Assembly (NCBI RefSeq): GCF_026968045.1
Contig: NZ_JAPVBQ010000004.1
Location: 186,001 to 250,000, forward strand
Length of the DNA stretch: 64,000 nt
Source of the DNA: Modestobacter sp. VKM Ac-2977
GTDB taxonomy: Bacteria > Actinomycetota > Actinomycetes > Mycobacteriales > Geodermatophilaceae
Direction of reading: 5' to 3'
The notes beneath the pieces were generated by a model. That model ran no database searches. It saw nothing but the letters and a program-made list of their open reading frames with translations, and had not been told where the DNA came from. Both the position numbers and the translations under genes were made by a program. Positions within the stretch are counted from its first letter, which is position 1. Each line of letters starts with the position of its first letter. Below, in pieces: positions 8,037 through 16,881 of this stretch.

Positions 8037-8936
8037 GTGCGGAACTCACCTGCCCTCCGTCCCGCCGCCGGCCTCGTGCTGGCGGTCTCGCTGCTGACCG
8101 CCTGCGCCGAACGGGGCGGGGCCGGGGCCGCGCCACCCGGACCGTCCAGCGAGACGCCGCCGGAGTCGGAGACGGTCGCGTTGCCGGAGGGCGAGGACGC
8201 GCTGGTGCTCCAGGTCGCCGACGTCGGCGGCTTCACGACCCCGGCGATGCTGGCCGCGCGGCTGCCGGTCGTGACCGTGTACGCCGACGGTCGGGTGATC
8301 ACCCAGGGGCCGGTGCCGGCCATCTACCCGGGGCCGGCGTGGCCCAACGTGCAGGTCGACCAGGTGGACCAGGCCACCGTGCAGCAGCTCGTCACCCGGG
8401 CGCTGGACGCCGGCATCGCGGAGACCGGCGACCTCGGCTCCCCGCCGCTGGCCGATGCCACCTCCACCCGGTTCACCCTGGTCACCGAGGAGGGCAGGGT
8501 CACCCGGGAGGTCTACGCGCTGCGGGAGTCCCTGGGCGCCGGCGGGCTCACCGAGGAGCAGGAGGAGGCGCGGACGGAGCTGCAGGACCTGCTCGACGAC
8601 CTGACCGACCTCGCCCAGACCACGGGCGCCGACGGCGAGGCGCCGGACCCCTACACCCCGGAGGCGGTCGCGGCGCTGGCCCAGCCGTGGACCGAGCCGG
8701 CCGACGAGCTGGCCCACCCGGAGCTGCCCTGGCCGGGGCCGGCACTGCCGGGTGAGCCGATCGCGCCGGGGGTGACCTGCGTGACCGCGACCGGCGAGGA
8801 GGCCCAGGCCCTCGCCGACGCCGCCCGGGACGCCACCACCGCGACCCCCTGGGTCGGCGCGGACGGCACGCGCTGGTCGATCACCTTCCGCCCGCTGCTG
8901 CCGCACGAGTCCGGCTGCGCCGACCTGACCGACTGA
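8037..8936 (+). CDS. Putative lipoprotein, unknown function
   Basis: A 299-residue predicted lipoprotein. The N-terminus [20 protein letters not shown] is followed by the lipobox LTAC, giving lipidated Cys23, then a Pro/Glu linker. The mature part includes [21 protein letters not shown] and predicted helices rich in Glu/Asp ([17 protein letters not shown]). I do not recognise a characterised family; similar actinobacterial proteins are annotated as hypothetical. The GTG at 8037 is preferred because it starts the signal peptide directly. It probably sits on the outer face of the membrane. Confidence 0.75.
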   Translation: MRNSPALRPAAGLVLAVSLLTACAERGGAGAAPPGPSSETPPESETVALPEGEDALVLQVADVGGFTTPAMLAARLPVVTVYADGRVITQGPVPAIYPGPAWPNVQVDQVDQATVQQLVTRALDAGIAETGDLGSPPLADATSTRFTLVTEEGRVTREVYALRESLGAGGLTEEQEEARTELQDLLDDLTDLAQTTGADGEAPDPYTPEAVAALAQPWTEPADELAHPELPWPGPALPGEPIAPGVTCVTATGEEAQALADAARDATTATPWVGADGTRWSITFRPLLPHESGCADLTD

Positions 8937-9073
8937 CCGGCCCGGCCTCCGCCGGAAGACGGAGCGCCGTAGTCCTCTCGGGGGAGGCGGTCGAAGACCT
9001 GAGGGGGATGTGCGGCCCACCCCGCGCACGCCAGGCTCGGTCCCATGCCACGTCCACCCCTCGGCCGACGACC

Positions 9074-9724
9074 GTGACCGACGCCGTGCTCAGCTGGGTG
9101 CAGGAGCTCATGGCCTCGCCGTGGGTGTACCTGGTCCTGTTCTCGCTGGCCGCCCTCGACGGCTTCCTGCCCGTGGTGCCGGGCGAGAGCGTGGTGATCA
9201 CGGCCGGGGTCTTCGCCGCCACCGGGCAGCCCGACCTGGCGCTGGTGGTCGCAGTGGCCGCGCTGGGCGCCTTCGCCGGCGACCACACCTCCTACCTGAT
9301 CGGGCACCTGGCCGGCCCCCGGCTGTACGCGTGGGCCCGACCGGGGAGCCGGCGCCGGGCAGCGCTGGACCGGGCATCGCGATTGCTGGCCGCGCGCGGC
9401 GGCGTCCTGCTGGTCACCGCCCGGTACGTGCCGGGCCTGCGGACGGCGGTGACGCTGACCGCCGGGGCGGTGGGCTGGCCGCTGCGCCGGTTCACGCCCT
9501 TCGCCGCGCTGGCCGCCCTCACCTGGGCCGGCTGGTCGGCCGGCATCGGGTACGTCGGCGGGCTGGCCTTCGAACGCGACCCGCTCCGTGGCCTGCTGCT
9601 GGGCCTCGGTCTGGCCCTCGCCCTGGCTGCGCTGGGCGAGGGGGTCAGGTTCCTCCTGCACCGGCGACGGAGCTCCGGCGACGCGGCAACCGAGCGCGCC
9701 CCGGCGGAGGTGGGGGCAGGCTGA
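9074..9724 (+). CDS. DedA family membrane protein
   Basis: A 216-residue DedA (SNARE-associated Golgi superfamily) protein. Family signatures are present: DGFLPVVPGESVV (the acidic-to-PGE motif) and TARYVPGLRT (the R-x3-PG-x-R motif). Several hydrophobic segments include re-entrant loops. Some DedA members flip undecaprenyl phosphate or phosphatidylethanolamine; whether this one does is not shown. The GTG at 9074 gives a normal N-terminus. The next gene begins 4 bp after the stop, suggesting co-transcription. Confidence 0.85.
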   Translation: MTDAVLSWVQELMASPWVYLVLFSLAALDGFLPVVPGESVVITAGVFAATGQPDLALVVAVAALGAFAGDHTSYLIGHLAGPRLYAWARPGSRRRAALDRASRLLAARGGVLLVTARYVPGLRTAVTLTAGAVGWPLRRFTPFAALAALTWAGWSAGIGYVGGLAFERDPLRGLLLGLGLALALAALGEGVRFLLHRRRSSGDAATERAPAEVGAG

Positions 9725-9728
9725 CCGG

Positions 9729-10460
9729 GTGAGCACCGCCGAGAGCATCACCCCCACCACCCCGCGGCCGGTGGGCCGCACCGTCTTCACCCAGGGCTGG
9801 CGGGACGTCACCTTCCTGCACTGGGCCGTCGACCCGGCCCTGGTCGGCCCGCTGCTGCCGGCCGGCACCCGGCCCGACGAGCTGGACGGCGCGACCTACG
9901 TCGGCCTCATCCCCTTCCGGATGCGCCGGATCGGCCTGCTCGGGGCGCCGGGGCTGCCCTACCTCGGCTCGTTCGCCGAGACGAACGTGCGGCTGTACTC
10001 GGTCGACGCGCAGGGACGGCGGGGCGTGGTCTTCCGGTCGCTGGAGGCCGACCGGCTGCTGCCGGTGCTCGCCGCCCGCTGGGTCGCCCACCTGCCCTAC
10101 CTGTGGTCCCGGATGCGGATCACCCGTGACGGCGACCAGCTCAGCTACCGGGCGACGCGTCGGTGGCCCGGGCCTCGGGGGGCCGGGGGCAGCATCGCCG
10201 TCCGGGTGGGCGCCCCGCTGCCCGACCCCGGCCCGCTGCCGCGCTTCCTCACCAGCCGCTGGGGGCTGCACCAGACCGCGCTGGGCCGGCTGGCCTACTG
10301 GCCGAACGAGCACCCGGAGTGGCCACTGCACGCCGCCGAGCTGCTCGACCTCGAGGACGACCTGGTCGCCGCCGCCGGCCTGCCCACGGTGGGCGGCGCC
10401 CCGGACAGCGTGCTCTTCTCCCCCGGCGTCGACGTCCGGTTCGGCCCGCGGCTGCGCTGA
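9729..10460 (+). CDS. DUF2071 (YqjF-like) protein
   Basis: A 243-residue protein of the DUF2071 family, related to the acetoacetate decarboxylase fold. Characteristic sequence is VFTQGWRDVTFLHWAVDP, LLPAGTRPDELDG, YVGLIPFRMR and SFAETNVRLYS. No enzymatic activity is established for the family. The GTG start lies 4 bp downstream of the dedA stop, so the pair is likely one operon. Confidence 0.85.
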   Translation: MSTAESITPTTPRPVGRTVFTQGWRDVTFLHWAVDPALVGPLLPAGTRPDELDGATYVGLIPFRMRRIGLLGAPGLPYLGSFAETNVRLYSVDAQGRRGVVFRSLEADRLLPVLAARWVAHLPYLWSRMRITRDGDQLSYRATRRWPGPRGAGGSIAVRVGAPLPDPGPLPRFLTSRWGLHQTALGRLAYWPNEHPEWPLHAAELLDLEDDLVAAAGLPTVGGAPDSVLFSPGVDVRFGPRLR

Positions 10461-10531
10461 CCGGCACGATGACCCGACACGATGACCCGGCACGCCCCGA
10501 CGCGGCACACGACCCGAGGAGCACGAGACTG

Positions 10532-11560
10532 ATGGAACCCGTTCGGTTCGGACTGGTGGGGTACGGCTTCGGCGGCCGGTACTTCCACGCCCCGCTGCTC
10601 GCCGCTGCGGTGGAGTGCGACCTCGTCGCCGTGGCGACCTCCTCGACCGAGCGCCGCGAGCTGCTCAGCCGGGAGCACCCGGGTGCGACCGTCGTCGGGT
10701 CCCTGGCCGAGCTGGCAGAGGCCGGCGTCGAGGCGGTGGCCATCTCCACACCCGCCGACACCCACACCGCGCTCACCGACGAGGCGCTCGACCTCGGCCT
10801 GGCCGTCGTCTGCGACAAGCCCTTCGCACTGGACGCCCCCTCCGCCCGGTCCAGTGCCGAGCGGGCCCAACGGCTCGGCCTGCCGTTGGCGCCGTACCAG
10901 AACCGCCGCTGGGACTCCGACTTCCGCACCGTCCAGGCCCTCGCCGCGGCCGGGACACTGGGCCGGATCACCCGGTTCGAGTCCCGGTTCGAGCGGTTCA
11001 CGCCCGACCCCGGCCCGGCACCGTCCGGAGGCGGCACGCTGCTGGACTTCGGCAGCCACCTGGTCGACCAGGCGCTGGTGCTGCTCGGCCCGGTGACGTC
11101 GGTCTACGCCGAGTGGCGGGTGCGCGCCAACGGGTTGGACGACGACGTCTTCATCGCGCTGACGCACGCCGACGGGGCCCGCTCGCACCTGGCCGGCAGC
11201 TGGAGCGAGGGCGCGCCGGGGAACCGCTTCCGGGTCACCGGCACGGCCGGCAGCTACGTCGTCGGCGGGCCGATGGACGGCCAGGAGGACGCGCTGATCG
11301 CCGGGGAGACCCCGGCCACGCTCGGGCGGGACTGGGGCGCCGAGCCGGAGGCGCGCTGGGGCCGGGTCCGGCGGGGGGACCACGAGGACCGGGTGCCCAC
11401 CCTGCCCGGCGCCTGGGACACGTTCTACCCGGCGTTCGCCGCCGCGGTCCGCGGTCTGGGCCTGGTGCCGGTCGAGCCGCGGGACGCCGTCGCCTCGCTC
11501 ACCGTGCTCGACGCCGCCCGCCGCAGCGCGACCGAGGGCGTCGTCGTCCGGCTCGGGTGA
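10532..11560 (+). CDS. Gfo/Idh/MocA family oxidoreductase
   Basis: A 342-residue NAD(P)-dependent oxidoreductase. The N-terminal Rossmann motif is GLVGYGFGGRYFHAPLL, followed by VVCDKPFALD (the EKP-type motif with the catalytic-region Lys) and the C-terminal alpha/beta domain with GGGTLLDFGSHLVDQ. Substrate is probably a sugar or cyclitol, which cannot be deduced from sequence. The ATG at 10532 follows GAGGAGCACGAG. Neighbours give no pathway. Confidence 0.88.
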   Translation: MEPVRFGLVGYGFGGRYFHAPLLAAAVECDLVAVATSSTERRELLSREHPGATVVGSLAELAEAGVEAVAISTPADTHTALTDEALDLGLAVVCDKPFALDAPSARSSAERAQRLGLPLAPYQNRRWDSDFRTVQALAAAGTLGRITRFESRFERFTPDPGPAPSGGGTLLDFGSHLVDQALVLLGPVTSVYAEWRVRANGLDDDVFIALTHADGARSHLAGSWSEGAPGNRFRVTGTAGSYVVGGPMDGQEDALIAGETPATLGRDWGAEPEARWGRVRRGDHEDRVPTLPGAWDTFYPAFAAAVRGLGLVPVEPRDAVASLTVLDAARRSATEGVVVRLG

Positions 11561-11615
11561 CGGCCGGGGCGACCCGCCGGTCGGTGACCGGGTCCGCATC
11601 GACCACGGACCCCGG

Positions 11616-11861
11616 TCACCGCCGGGCCGCCTGCACGGCCAACGGCTCGGCGTGGTCGTCCTCGACCCACTCGAGGAGGTCGCCGGGCTGGCAGTCCAGC
11701 ACCCGGCACATCGCCTCCAGGGTGCTGAAGCGGACGGCCTTGGCCCGGCCGTTCTTCAGCACCGCGACGTTGGCCGGGGTGAGGCCGACCCGCTCGGCGA
11801 ACTCCCCGACGCTCATCTTCCGCTTGGCCAGCTCGACGTCGATGCGCACGACGATCGCCAT
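11616..11861 (-). CDS. Xre-type helix-turn-helix regulator (YozG-like)
   Basis: An 81-residue DNA-binding protein. The Cro/C1 helix-turn-helix spans about residues 15-45 (MSVGEFAERVGLTPANVAVL). STLEAMCRVLDCQPGDLLEW is typical of the YozG subfamily. Its ATG overlaps the stop of the upstream membrane-protein gene by one base (TGATG), so the two are translationally coupled. YozG-like regulators commonly pair with DUF2975 membrane proteins, as here; the target is unknown, perhaps its own operon. Confidence 0.88.
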   Translation of the reverse strand: MAIVVRIDVELAKRKMSVGEFAERVGLTPANVAVLKNGRAKAVRFSTLEAMCRVLDCQPGDLLEWVEDDHAEPLAVQAARR

Positions 11862-12355
11862 CAGATGACCGCTTCCATGTCGGTCCGCAGCGTGGTGGCC
11901 TGGAGCAGCAGGGCGCGCATGACCACCATCAGCAGCCCCACCACGGCCCCGACCAGCAGCAGCACCAGCAGGAGCACCGGCGGGCCCGGGTCGTCGCTGA
12001 CCTCGTCGATGATGAAGTAGTACGAGCTCACGAAGGCGCCCAGGAGCATGAGCCAGCCGACGGCCATCGCCACCACGATCGCGTTGACCCACGGCAGCGA
12101 GCGCGCGCTGAAGATGCAGTCCGTCCGGACCATGGTCAGCAGCTGCCAGGTGCAGACGACGACGACCTGGACGCACGCCAGCCCCAGGACCGAGACCGCG
12201 AGCATCGTCCACCGCACGAGGGACTGCTCCAGCGACGGGGCGGCCAGGTCCGGCAGCATCCCGGGCACGGCCCAGATCTGGGCGGCGACGAGCGCGGCGA
12301 ACACCAGCGCGAGCAGGAACCGGATCGGGAACAGCAGCGGATGCGCGGGCGACAT
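11861..12355 (-). CDS. DUF2975 membrane protein
   Basis: A 164-residue protein with four predicted membrane helices (residues about 10-32, 50-75, 88-112 and 124-150), matching DUF2975/YoaS-like proteins. It overlaps the start of the Xre regulator by one base. The pair is a common two-gene module of unknown function. The short spacer upstream contains ATCGATCGACAGCTGGCGA before the ATG, a low-GC island for this genome that may hold the promoter or operator. Confidence 0.82.
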   Translation of the reverse strand: MSPAHPLLFPIRFLLALVFAALVAAQIWAVPGMLPDLAAPSLEQSLVRWTMLAVSVLGLACVQVVVVCTWQLLTMVRTDCIFSARSLPWVNAIVVAMAVGWLMLLGAFVSSYYFIIDEVSDDPGPPVLLLVLLLVGAVVGLLMVVMRALLLQATTLRTDMEAVI

Positions 12356-12420
12356 GGATCGAGATTCGCCAGCTGTCGATCGATTGTCAATAGGCACGCC
12401 GGGTCGGCGACGTTCGTCCC

Positions 12421-14430
12421 TCAGACGGGCAGGGGCGCCGGGAGGCCGTTCGCCTCGCGGACGACGGCGACCACCTCGGCCATGATGTCGGTGATCCCGA
12501 AGTCCTTCGGCGTGAACACCCGGGCCACACCGAGGTCCCGCAACCGCCGGGCATCGCCGTCCGGGACGATCCCGCCGACCACGACCGGGACGTCGTCCAG
12601 GCCGGCCGCCCGCAGACCGTCCAGCACCGCCGGCACCACCTGCAGGTGCGATCCCGACAGCACCGACAGGCCGACCACGTGCACGTCCTCCTCGACGGCC
12701 GCGGAGACGATCTGCGCCGGGGTGAGCCGGATGCCCTGGTAGACCACCTCGAAGCCGGCGTCGCGGGCCCGGACGGCGATCTGCTCGGCACCGTTGGAGT
12801 GCCCGTCCAGCCCCGGCTTGCCGACCAGGAAGCGCAGCCGGCCGCCCAGCTCCGCGCCGGTGCGGCGGACCAGCTCGCGCACCTCGGTCAGGGTGGTGTC
12901 GGCGGCGCCGGCGCTCGCAGCGCCGACGCCGGTGGGCGCCCGGTACTCGCCGAACACCGCACGCAGCGCGCCGGCCCACTCCCCCGTCGTCACGCCGGCC
13001 CGGGCACAGCGCAGCGTGGCGGCCATGAGGTTCACGTCGGTGCCCGCGGCGGCGCGCAGCTCGGCGAGCGCCTCGGCCACCGGCCCGGGCGCCCGCTCGG
13101 CGCGCCACCGCTGCACCGCGGCCTGCGCCGCTGCCTCGACCGCCGGGTCGACGGTCTGGATCGCGGTCTCGAGGTCGGCCAGCAGCGGGTTGGGCTCGCT
13201 CGTCGTGTACCGGTTGACGCCGACGACGACGTCCTCGCCGCTCTCCATCCGGCGTCTCCGCTGGGCGAGCGAGGTCACCAGCTCGCCCTTCATGTAGCCG
13301 GACTCGACCGCGGCCACCGCGCCGCCCAGCTCCTGCACCCGGGCGATCTCCCCCCGGGCGCCCTCGACCAGCTCGGCGACCTTGCGCTCGACCACCACCG
13401 AGCCGGTGAACAGGTCCTCGTACTCCAGCAGGTCGGTCTCGAACGCGAGCACCTGCTGCAGCCGCAGCGACCACTGCTGGTCCCAGGGCCGGGGCAGGCC
13501 GAGCGCCTCGTTCCAGGCCGGCAGCTGCACCGCCCGGGCCCGGGCGTCGCGGGACAGCGTGACCGCGAGCATCTCCAGCACGATCCGCTGGACGTTGTTC
13601 TCCGGCTGCGCCTCGGTGAGCCCGAGGGAGTTGACCTGCACCCCGTACCGGAAGCGCCGCTGCTTCGGGTCGGTGACGCCGTAACGCTCGGCCGTCAGCT
13701 CGTCCCAGAGCTGGCCGAAGGCGCGCATCTTGCACATCTCCTCGACGAACCGCACCCCGGCGTTGACGAAGAAGGAGATCCGGGCGACGACGTCGCCGAA
13801 GCGCTCGGCCGGCACCTGGCCGGAGTCGCGCACCGAGTCCAGGACGGCGATCGCGGTGCTCATCGCGTAGGCGATCTCCTGCACCGGCGTGGCCCCGGCC
13901 TCCTGCAGGTGGTAGCTGCAGATGTTGATCGGGTTCCACCGCGGCATCGCCGTCACCGTGTAGGCGACCATGTCGGTGATCAGCCGCATGCTCTGCGCCG
14001 GCGGGAAGACGTAGGTCCCGCGGGAGAGGTACTCCTTGATGATGTCGTTCTGCGTCGTCCCGGCCAGCTGCGCGACGTCGTGGCCGTGCTCCTCCGCGAC
14101 GGCCTGATAGAGCGCCAGCTGCCACATCGCTGTCGCGTTGATCGTCATCGACGTGTTCATCTCGTCCAGCGGGATGCCGTCGAACAGCGCCCGCATGTCG
14201 CCGATGTGCGTGACCGGCACCCCGACCTTGCCGACCTCACCGACGGCCAGCTCGTCGTCGGGGTCGTAACCGGTCTGGGTGGGGAGGTCGAAGGCGACGG
14301 ACAACCCGGTCTGCCCCTTGGCGAGGTTCCGCCGGTAGAGGGCGTTGGACTCCGCGGGCGAGGAGTGGCCGGCGTAGGTGCGCATGACCCAGGGTCGGTC
14401 GCGGTCCTTCGGCGCTGAAGGGAACGGCAT
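12421..14430 (-). CDS. ecm: Ethylmalonyl-CoA mutase
   Basis: A 669-residue adenosylcobalamin-dependent acyl-CoA mutase with catalytic and B12-binding domains in one chain. The N-terminal TIM barrel has YAGHSSPAESNALYRRNLAKGQ and FDLPTQTGYDPDD. The C-terminal domain carries Asp542-x-His544-x2-Gly547 (DGHSNG, base-off His ligand), Ser-Val-Leu (589-591) and Gly-Gly (619-620). The single-chain size fits MeaA/Ecm rather than two-subunit isobutyryl-CoA mutase. The shared palindrome with ccr supports assignment to the ethylmalonyl-CoA pathway. The ATG at 14430 lies 8 nt after TACACT, suggesting a leaderless mRNA. Confidence 0.9.
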   Translation of the reverse strand: MPFPSAPKDRDRPWVMRTYAGHSSPAESNALYRRNLAKGQTGLSVAFDLPTQTGYDPDDELAVGEVGKVGVPVTHIGDMRALFDGIPLDEMNTSMTINATAMWQLALYQAVAEEHGHDVAQLAGTTQNDIIKEYLSRGTYVFPPAQSMRLITDMVAYTVTAMPRWNPINICSYHLQEAGATPVQEIAYAMSTAIAVLDSVRDSGQVPAERFGDVVARISFFVNAGVRFVEEMCKMRAFGQLWDELTAERYGVTDPKQRRFRYGVQVNSLGLTEAQPENNVQRIVLEMLAVTLSRDARARAVQLPAWNEALGLPRPWDQQWSLRLQQVLAFETDLLEYEDLFTGSVVVERKVAELVEGARGEIARVQELGGAVAAVESGYMKGELVTSLAQRRRRMESGEDVVVGVNRYTTSEPNPLLADLETAIQTVDPAVEAAAQAAVQRWRAERAPGPVAEALAELRAAAGTDVNLMAATLRCARAGVTTGEWAGALRAVFGEYRAPTGVGAASAGAADTTLTEVRELVRRTGAELGGRLRFLVGKPGLDGHSNGAEQIAVRARDAGFEVVYQGIRLTPAQIVSAAVEEDVHVVGLSVLSGSHLQVVPAVLDGLRAAGLDDVPVVVGGIVPDGDARRLRDLGVARVFTPKDFGITDIMAEVVAVVREANGLPAPLPV

Positions 14431-14451
14431 GCCAGCGGAGTGTAGGGCGGT

Positions 14452-14463
14452 TACTGGCCAGTA
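14452..14463. promoter_or_regulatory. Palindromic operator candidate in ecm promoter
   Basis: TACTGGCCAGTA, identical to the site upstream of ccr. Read toward ecm it continues TACTGGCCAGTAACC. A -10 candidate TACACT (14444 to 14439, minus strand) starts 7 bp further on, so the palindrome covers the -10/-35 spacer and the -35 region. Confidence 0.6.
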
Positions 14464-14543
14464 GCCACGGGTGTCCTCCAGCGGTGGCACACTCGGCTCC
14501 GGGCTCGCGGCCGGCCGGTCGCTCCCGCCGCAGGGAGGTCAGC

Positions 14544-14864
14544 GTGCCGATCGACGCCGGGAGCCTGCACTACGCCGTGGGCCCGGCTCTCGCCCTGGCC
14601 ATGCTGGTGCTGATCGCGCTCTTCCTGCGCTGGGCCTTCGCCTCGGGCTCCTCGTCGGGCAAGCCGGTGCGGCGCGAGGAGCTGCTCACCCCGGTGGCCA
14701 CGCTCACCCGCCGGGAGTCGGCGCTGGCCCTGCGGGCCGTGCTGAGCGACGCCGGCATCCGGTCCACGATCCGCGAGCCGGCCGCACACCGGGCCGACGT
14801 CCTCGTCTTCCCCGAGGACCTCGAGCGCGCTCGCACACTCGCGCTCTCCTTCGGCGGGCGCTGA
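14544..14864 (+). CDS. Small membrane-anchored protein, DUF2007-like
   Basis: A 106-residue protein. One membrane helix (residues about 10-33, YAVGPALALAMLVLIALFLRWAF) precedes a cytosolic domain with TRRESALALRAVLSDAGIRSTI and ADVLVFPEDLERARTLA, resembling the small DUF2007 signal-transducer fold. The GTG at 14544 has GGGAGG 6 nt upstream. It converges on murA, with only 9 bp between the two stop codons. Function unknown. Confidence 0.75.
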   Translation: MPIDAGSLHYAVGPALALAMLVLIALFLRWAFASGSSSGKPVRREELLTPVATLTRRESALALRAVLSDAGIRSTIREPAAHRADVLVFPEDLERARTLALSFGGR

Positions 14865-14873
14865 GCGAGGACG

Positions 14874-16169
14874 TCAGTCGGGGCGCTGGGTCCGCTCGAT
14901 CTGCACCCCCACGCCGCGCAGCTGTTCGATGAAGTCCGGGTAGCCGCGGTCGACGTGGTGCACGTCCTGCACCTCGGTGACGCCGTCGGTGAGGAGCCCG
15001 GCGAGCACCAGCCCGGCACCCGCGCGGATGTCGGTGGCCAGCACTGGAGCGCTGGAGAGCCGCTCCCGCCCCCGCACCACCGCGTGGTGACCGTCGATGC
15101 GCACGTCGGCCCCGAGCCGGACGAGCTCGTTGACGAACATGAACCGGCCCTCGAAGACGTTCTCGGTGATCAACGCGGTGCCGCTGGAGACCGCGGCGAG
15201 CGCCACGGCCATCGGCTGCAGGTCGGTCGGGAAGCCGGGGAACGGGAGCGTGACGATGTCCATGCCCCGTGGCCGGTCCGCCATCGCCACGCGCAGCCCG
15301 TCGTCCAGCGACTCCACGGTCGCCCCGGCGTTGACCAGCTTCTCCAGCGGCACGCTCAGGTGCTCGGCCACCGCCCGCTCGATCACCAGGTCGCCCCGGG
15401 TCATCACCGCGCCGATCGCCCAGGTCCCCGCCACGATGCGGTCCGGGACGGTGGAGTAGGCCACCGGCCGCAGCTCGCGTACTCCCTCCACGGTGATCGT
15501 GGAGGTACCGGCGCCCTCGATCCGGGCGCCCATCGCGCTCAGCATCCGGCACAGGTCGACGATCTCCGGCTCGCGGGCGGCGTTGTCCACGATCGTCGTC
15601 CCCTGGGCCAGTGCGGCAGCCATCACCAGGTTCTCGGTGGCGCCCACGGAGGGGAAGTCCAGCCAGATCGAGGTGCCGACGAGCTTGGGGGCGGTCGCGA
15701 TCAGGAAGCCGTGCTCGTTGACCACGGTCGCGCCGAGCCGCTCCAGGCCGGCGATGTGCATGTCCAGCCCGCGGGAACCGATGGCGTCGCCACCGGGCAG
15801 GGCCACCTTGGCGGTGCCCAGCCGGGCCACCAGCGGGCCGAGCACGCTGATCGACGCACGCATCCGACGGACCAGGTCGTAGTCGGTCTCGGTGGAGGGC
15901 CGCTCGGGGACGTCGATCAGCACCCGCCCGCCGCCGCTCGGGCTGCCGCCGGGCTCCAGCGGGTAGCGCTCGAAGGTCACGCCACAGCCCAGGCGCCGCA
16001 GCACCTCGCTCATGATCGTGACGTCGAGGATGTCGGGTACCTCGTCCAGCGTCGTCCGGCCCGGGGCGAGCAGCGCCGCCGCCATCAGCTTGAGCGCGCT
16101 GTTCTTGGCACCGGTCACCCGGACGCGGCCACGCAGGGACGCCCCGCCGGTCACCTCGAAGCAGTCCAC
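14874..16169 (-). CDS. murA: UDP-GlcNAc 1-carboxyvinyltransferase MurA
   Basis: A 431-residue MurA, the first committed enzyme of peptidoglycan precursor synthesis (enolpyruvyl transfer from PEP to UDP-GlcNAc). GAKNSALK carries the conserved Lys22/Asn23. The active-site loop reads [11 protein letters not shown], so the catalytic Cys of most bacterial MurA proteins is Asp128. The same substitution in Mycobacterium tuberculosis gives intrinsic fosfomycin resistance. The GTG at 16169 lies 7 nt downstream of TAGGCT, which suggests a leaderless transcript. Divergent from the adenosyltransferase gene. Confidence 0.95.
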   Translation of the reverse strand: MDCFEVTGGASLRGRVRVTGAKNSALKLMAAALLAPGRTTLDEVPDILDVTIMSEVLRRLGCGVTFERYPLEPGGSPSGGGRVLIDVPERPSTETDYDLVRRMRASISVLGPLVARLGTAKVALPGGDAIGSRGLDMHIAGLERLGATVVNEHGFLIATAPKLVGTSIWLDFPSVGATENLVMAAALAQGTTIVDNAAREPEIVDLCRMLSAMGARIEGAGTSTITVEGVRELRPVAYSTVPDRIVAGTWAIGAVMTRGDLVIERAVAEHLSVPLEKLVNAGATVESLDDGLRVAMADRPRGMDIVTLPFPGFPTDLQPMAVALAAVSSGTALITENVFEGRFMFVNELVRLGADVRIDGHHAVVRGRERLSSAPVLATDIRAGAGLVLAGLLTDGVTEVQDVHHVDRGYPDFIEQLRGVGVQIERTQRPD

Positions 16170-16175
16170 GCTGCC

Positions 16176-16181
16176 CAGCCT
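16176..16181 (-). promoter_or_regulatory. murA -10 box, leaderless arrangement
   Basis: On the minus strand TAGGCT is followed by 7 nt (GGGCAGC) and the GTG of murA. This spacing puts the transcription start at or next to the start codon. The opposite gene has the mirrored arrangement. Confidence 0.5.
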
Positions 16182-16244
16182 AGATGCGGCGGCGGATGTC
16201 GCCCGACGGGGCGCGGGGCTGGCACCTCGCCCCCTGGTCCGGCC

Positions 16245-16250
16245 TAGGCT
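16245..16250 (+). promoter_or_regulatory. Adenosyltransferase -10 box, leaderless arrangement
   Basis: TAGGCT is followed by 7 nt (CGGCACC) and the ATG of the adenosyltransferase gene, the same hexamer and spacing as the divergent murA promoter 60 bp away. Confidence 0.5.
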
Positions 16251-16257
16251 CGGCACC

Positions 16258-16863
16258 ATGACCGTCCGGCTGACCCGCATCTACACCCGCACCGGTGACG
16301 CCGGGCAGACCCACCTCGGGGACATGTCCCGGGTGGCCAAGACCGATCCGCGGCTGGTGGCCTACGCCGACGTCGACGAGACCAACAGTGCGATCGGGGT
16401 CGCCGTCGCGCTGGGCGGGCCGTCGGCCGAGGTCACCGAGCTGCTCCGCAGCGTGCAGAACGACCTCTTCGACGTCGGCGCCGACCTCTCCACCCCGATC
16501 CAGGAGGCGCCGGAGCACCCGCCGCTGCGGATCACCGCCGAGTACACCGAGCGGCTGGAGGCGGCCTGCGACACCGCCAACGCCGACCTGCCCGCGCTCA
16601 CCTCGTTCGTCCTCCCGGGGGGCACCCCGCTCGCCGCACTGCTGCACACGGCGCGGACGGTGGCCCGGCGGGCCGAGCGCAGCGTGTGGGCGTTGCTGAC
16701 GGTCGACGCGGAGCGGACCAACGAGGAGACCGCGCGGTACCTCAACCGGCTCTCGGACCTGCTCTTCATCCTCGCCCGCGCCGCCAACCCCGACGGTGAC
16801 GTGCTGTGGGAGCCCGGCGCCCACAGCGGCGTCCACGCCCAGCGCGCGGCTCGCAAGAGCTAG
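16258..16863 (+). CDS. Cob(I)alamin adenosyltransferase, PduO type
   Basis: A 201-residue PduO-type ATP:cob(I)alamin adenosyltransferase. The N-terminal [15 protein letters not shown] is the ATP-binding P-loop of the family. The C-terminal [12 protein letters not shown] and [13 protein letters not shown] carry the conserved Arg and Asp residues of the active site. It converts cob(I)alamin to adenosylcobalamin, the cofactor of the nearby ethylmalonyl-CoA mutase. The ATG at 16258 has no useful ribosome-binding site and follows TAGGCT by 7 nt, so the mRNA is probably leaderless. Confidence 0.93.
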   Translation: MTVRLTRIYTRTGDAGQTHLGDMSRVAKTDPRLVAYADVDETNSAIGVAVALGGPSAEVTELLRSVQNDLFDVGADLSTPIQEAPEHPPLRITAEYTERLEAACDTANADLPALTSFVLPGGTPLAALLHTARTVARRAERSVWALLTVDAERTNEETARYLNRLSDLLFILARAANPDGDVLWEPGAHSGVHAQRAARKS

Positions 16864-16878
16864 GACCCCCGGGGTCCT
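16863..16878. terminator. Bidirectional terminator between convergent genes
   Basis: GGACCCCCGGGGTCC is nearly a perfect palindrome between the adenosyltransferase stop and the DUF2550 stop. The minus-strand side reads GAAGAAGGACCCC, like the 5' edge of the structured repeat family, but the full element is not present. Confidence 0.5.
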
Positions 16879-16881
16879 TCT

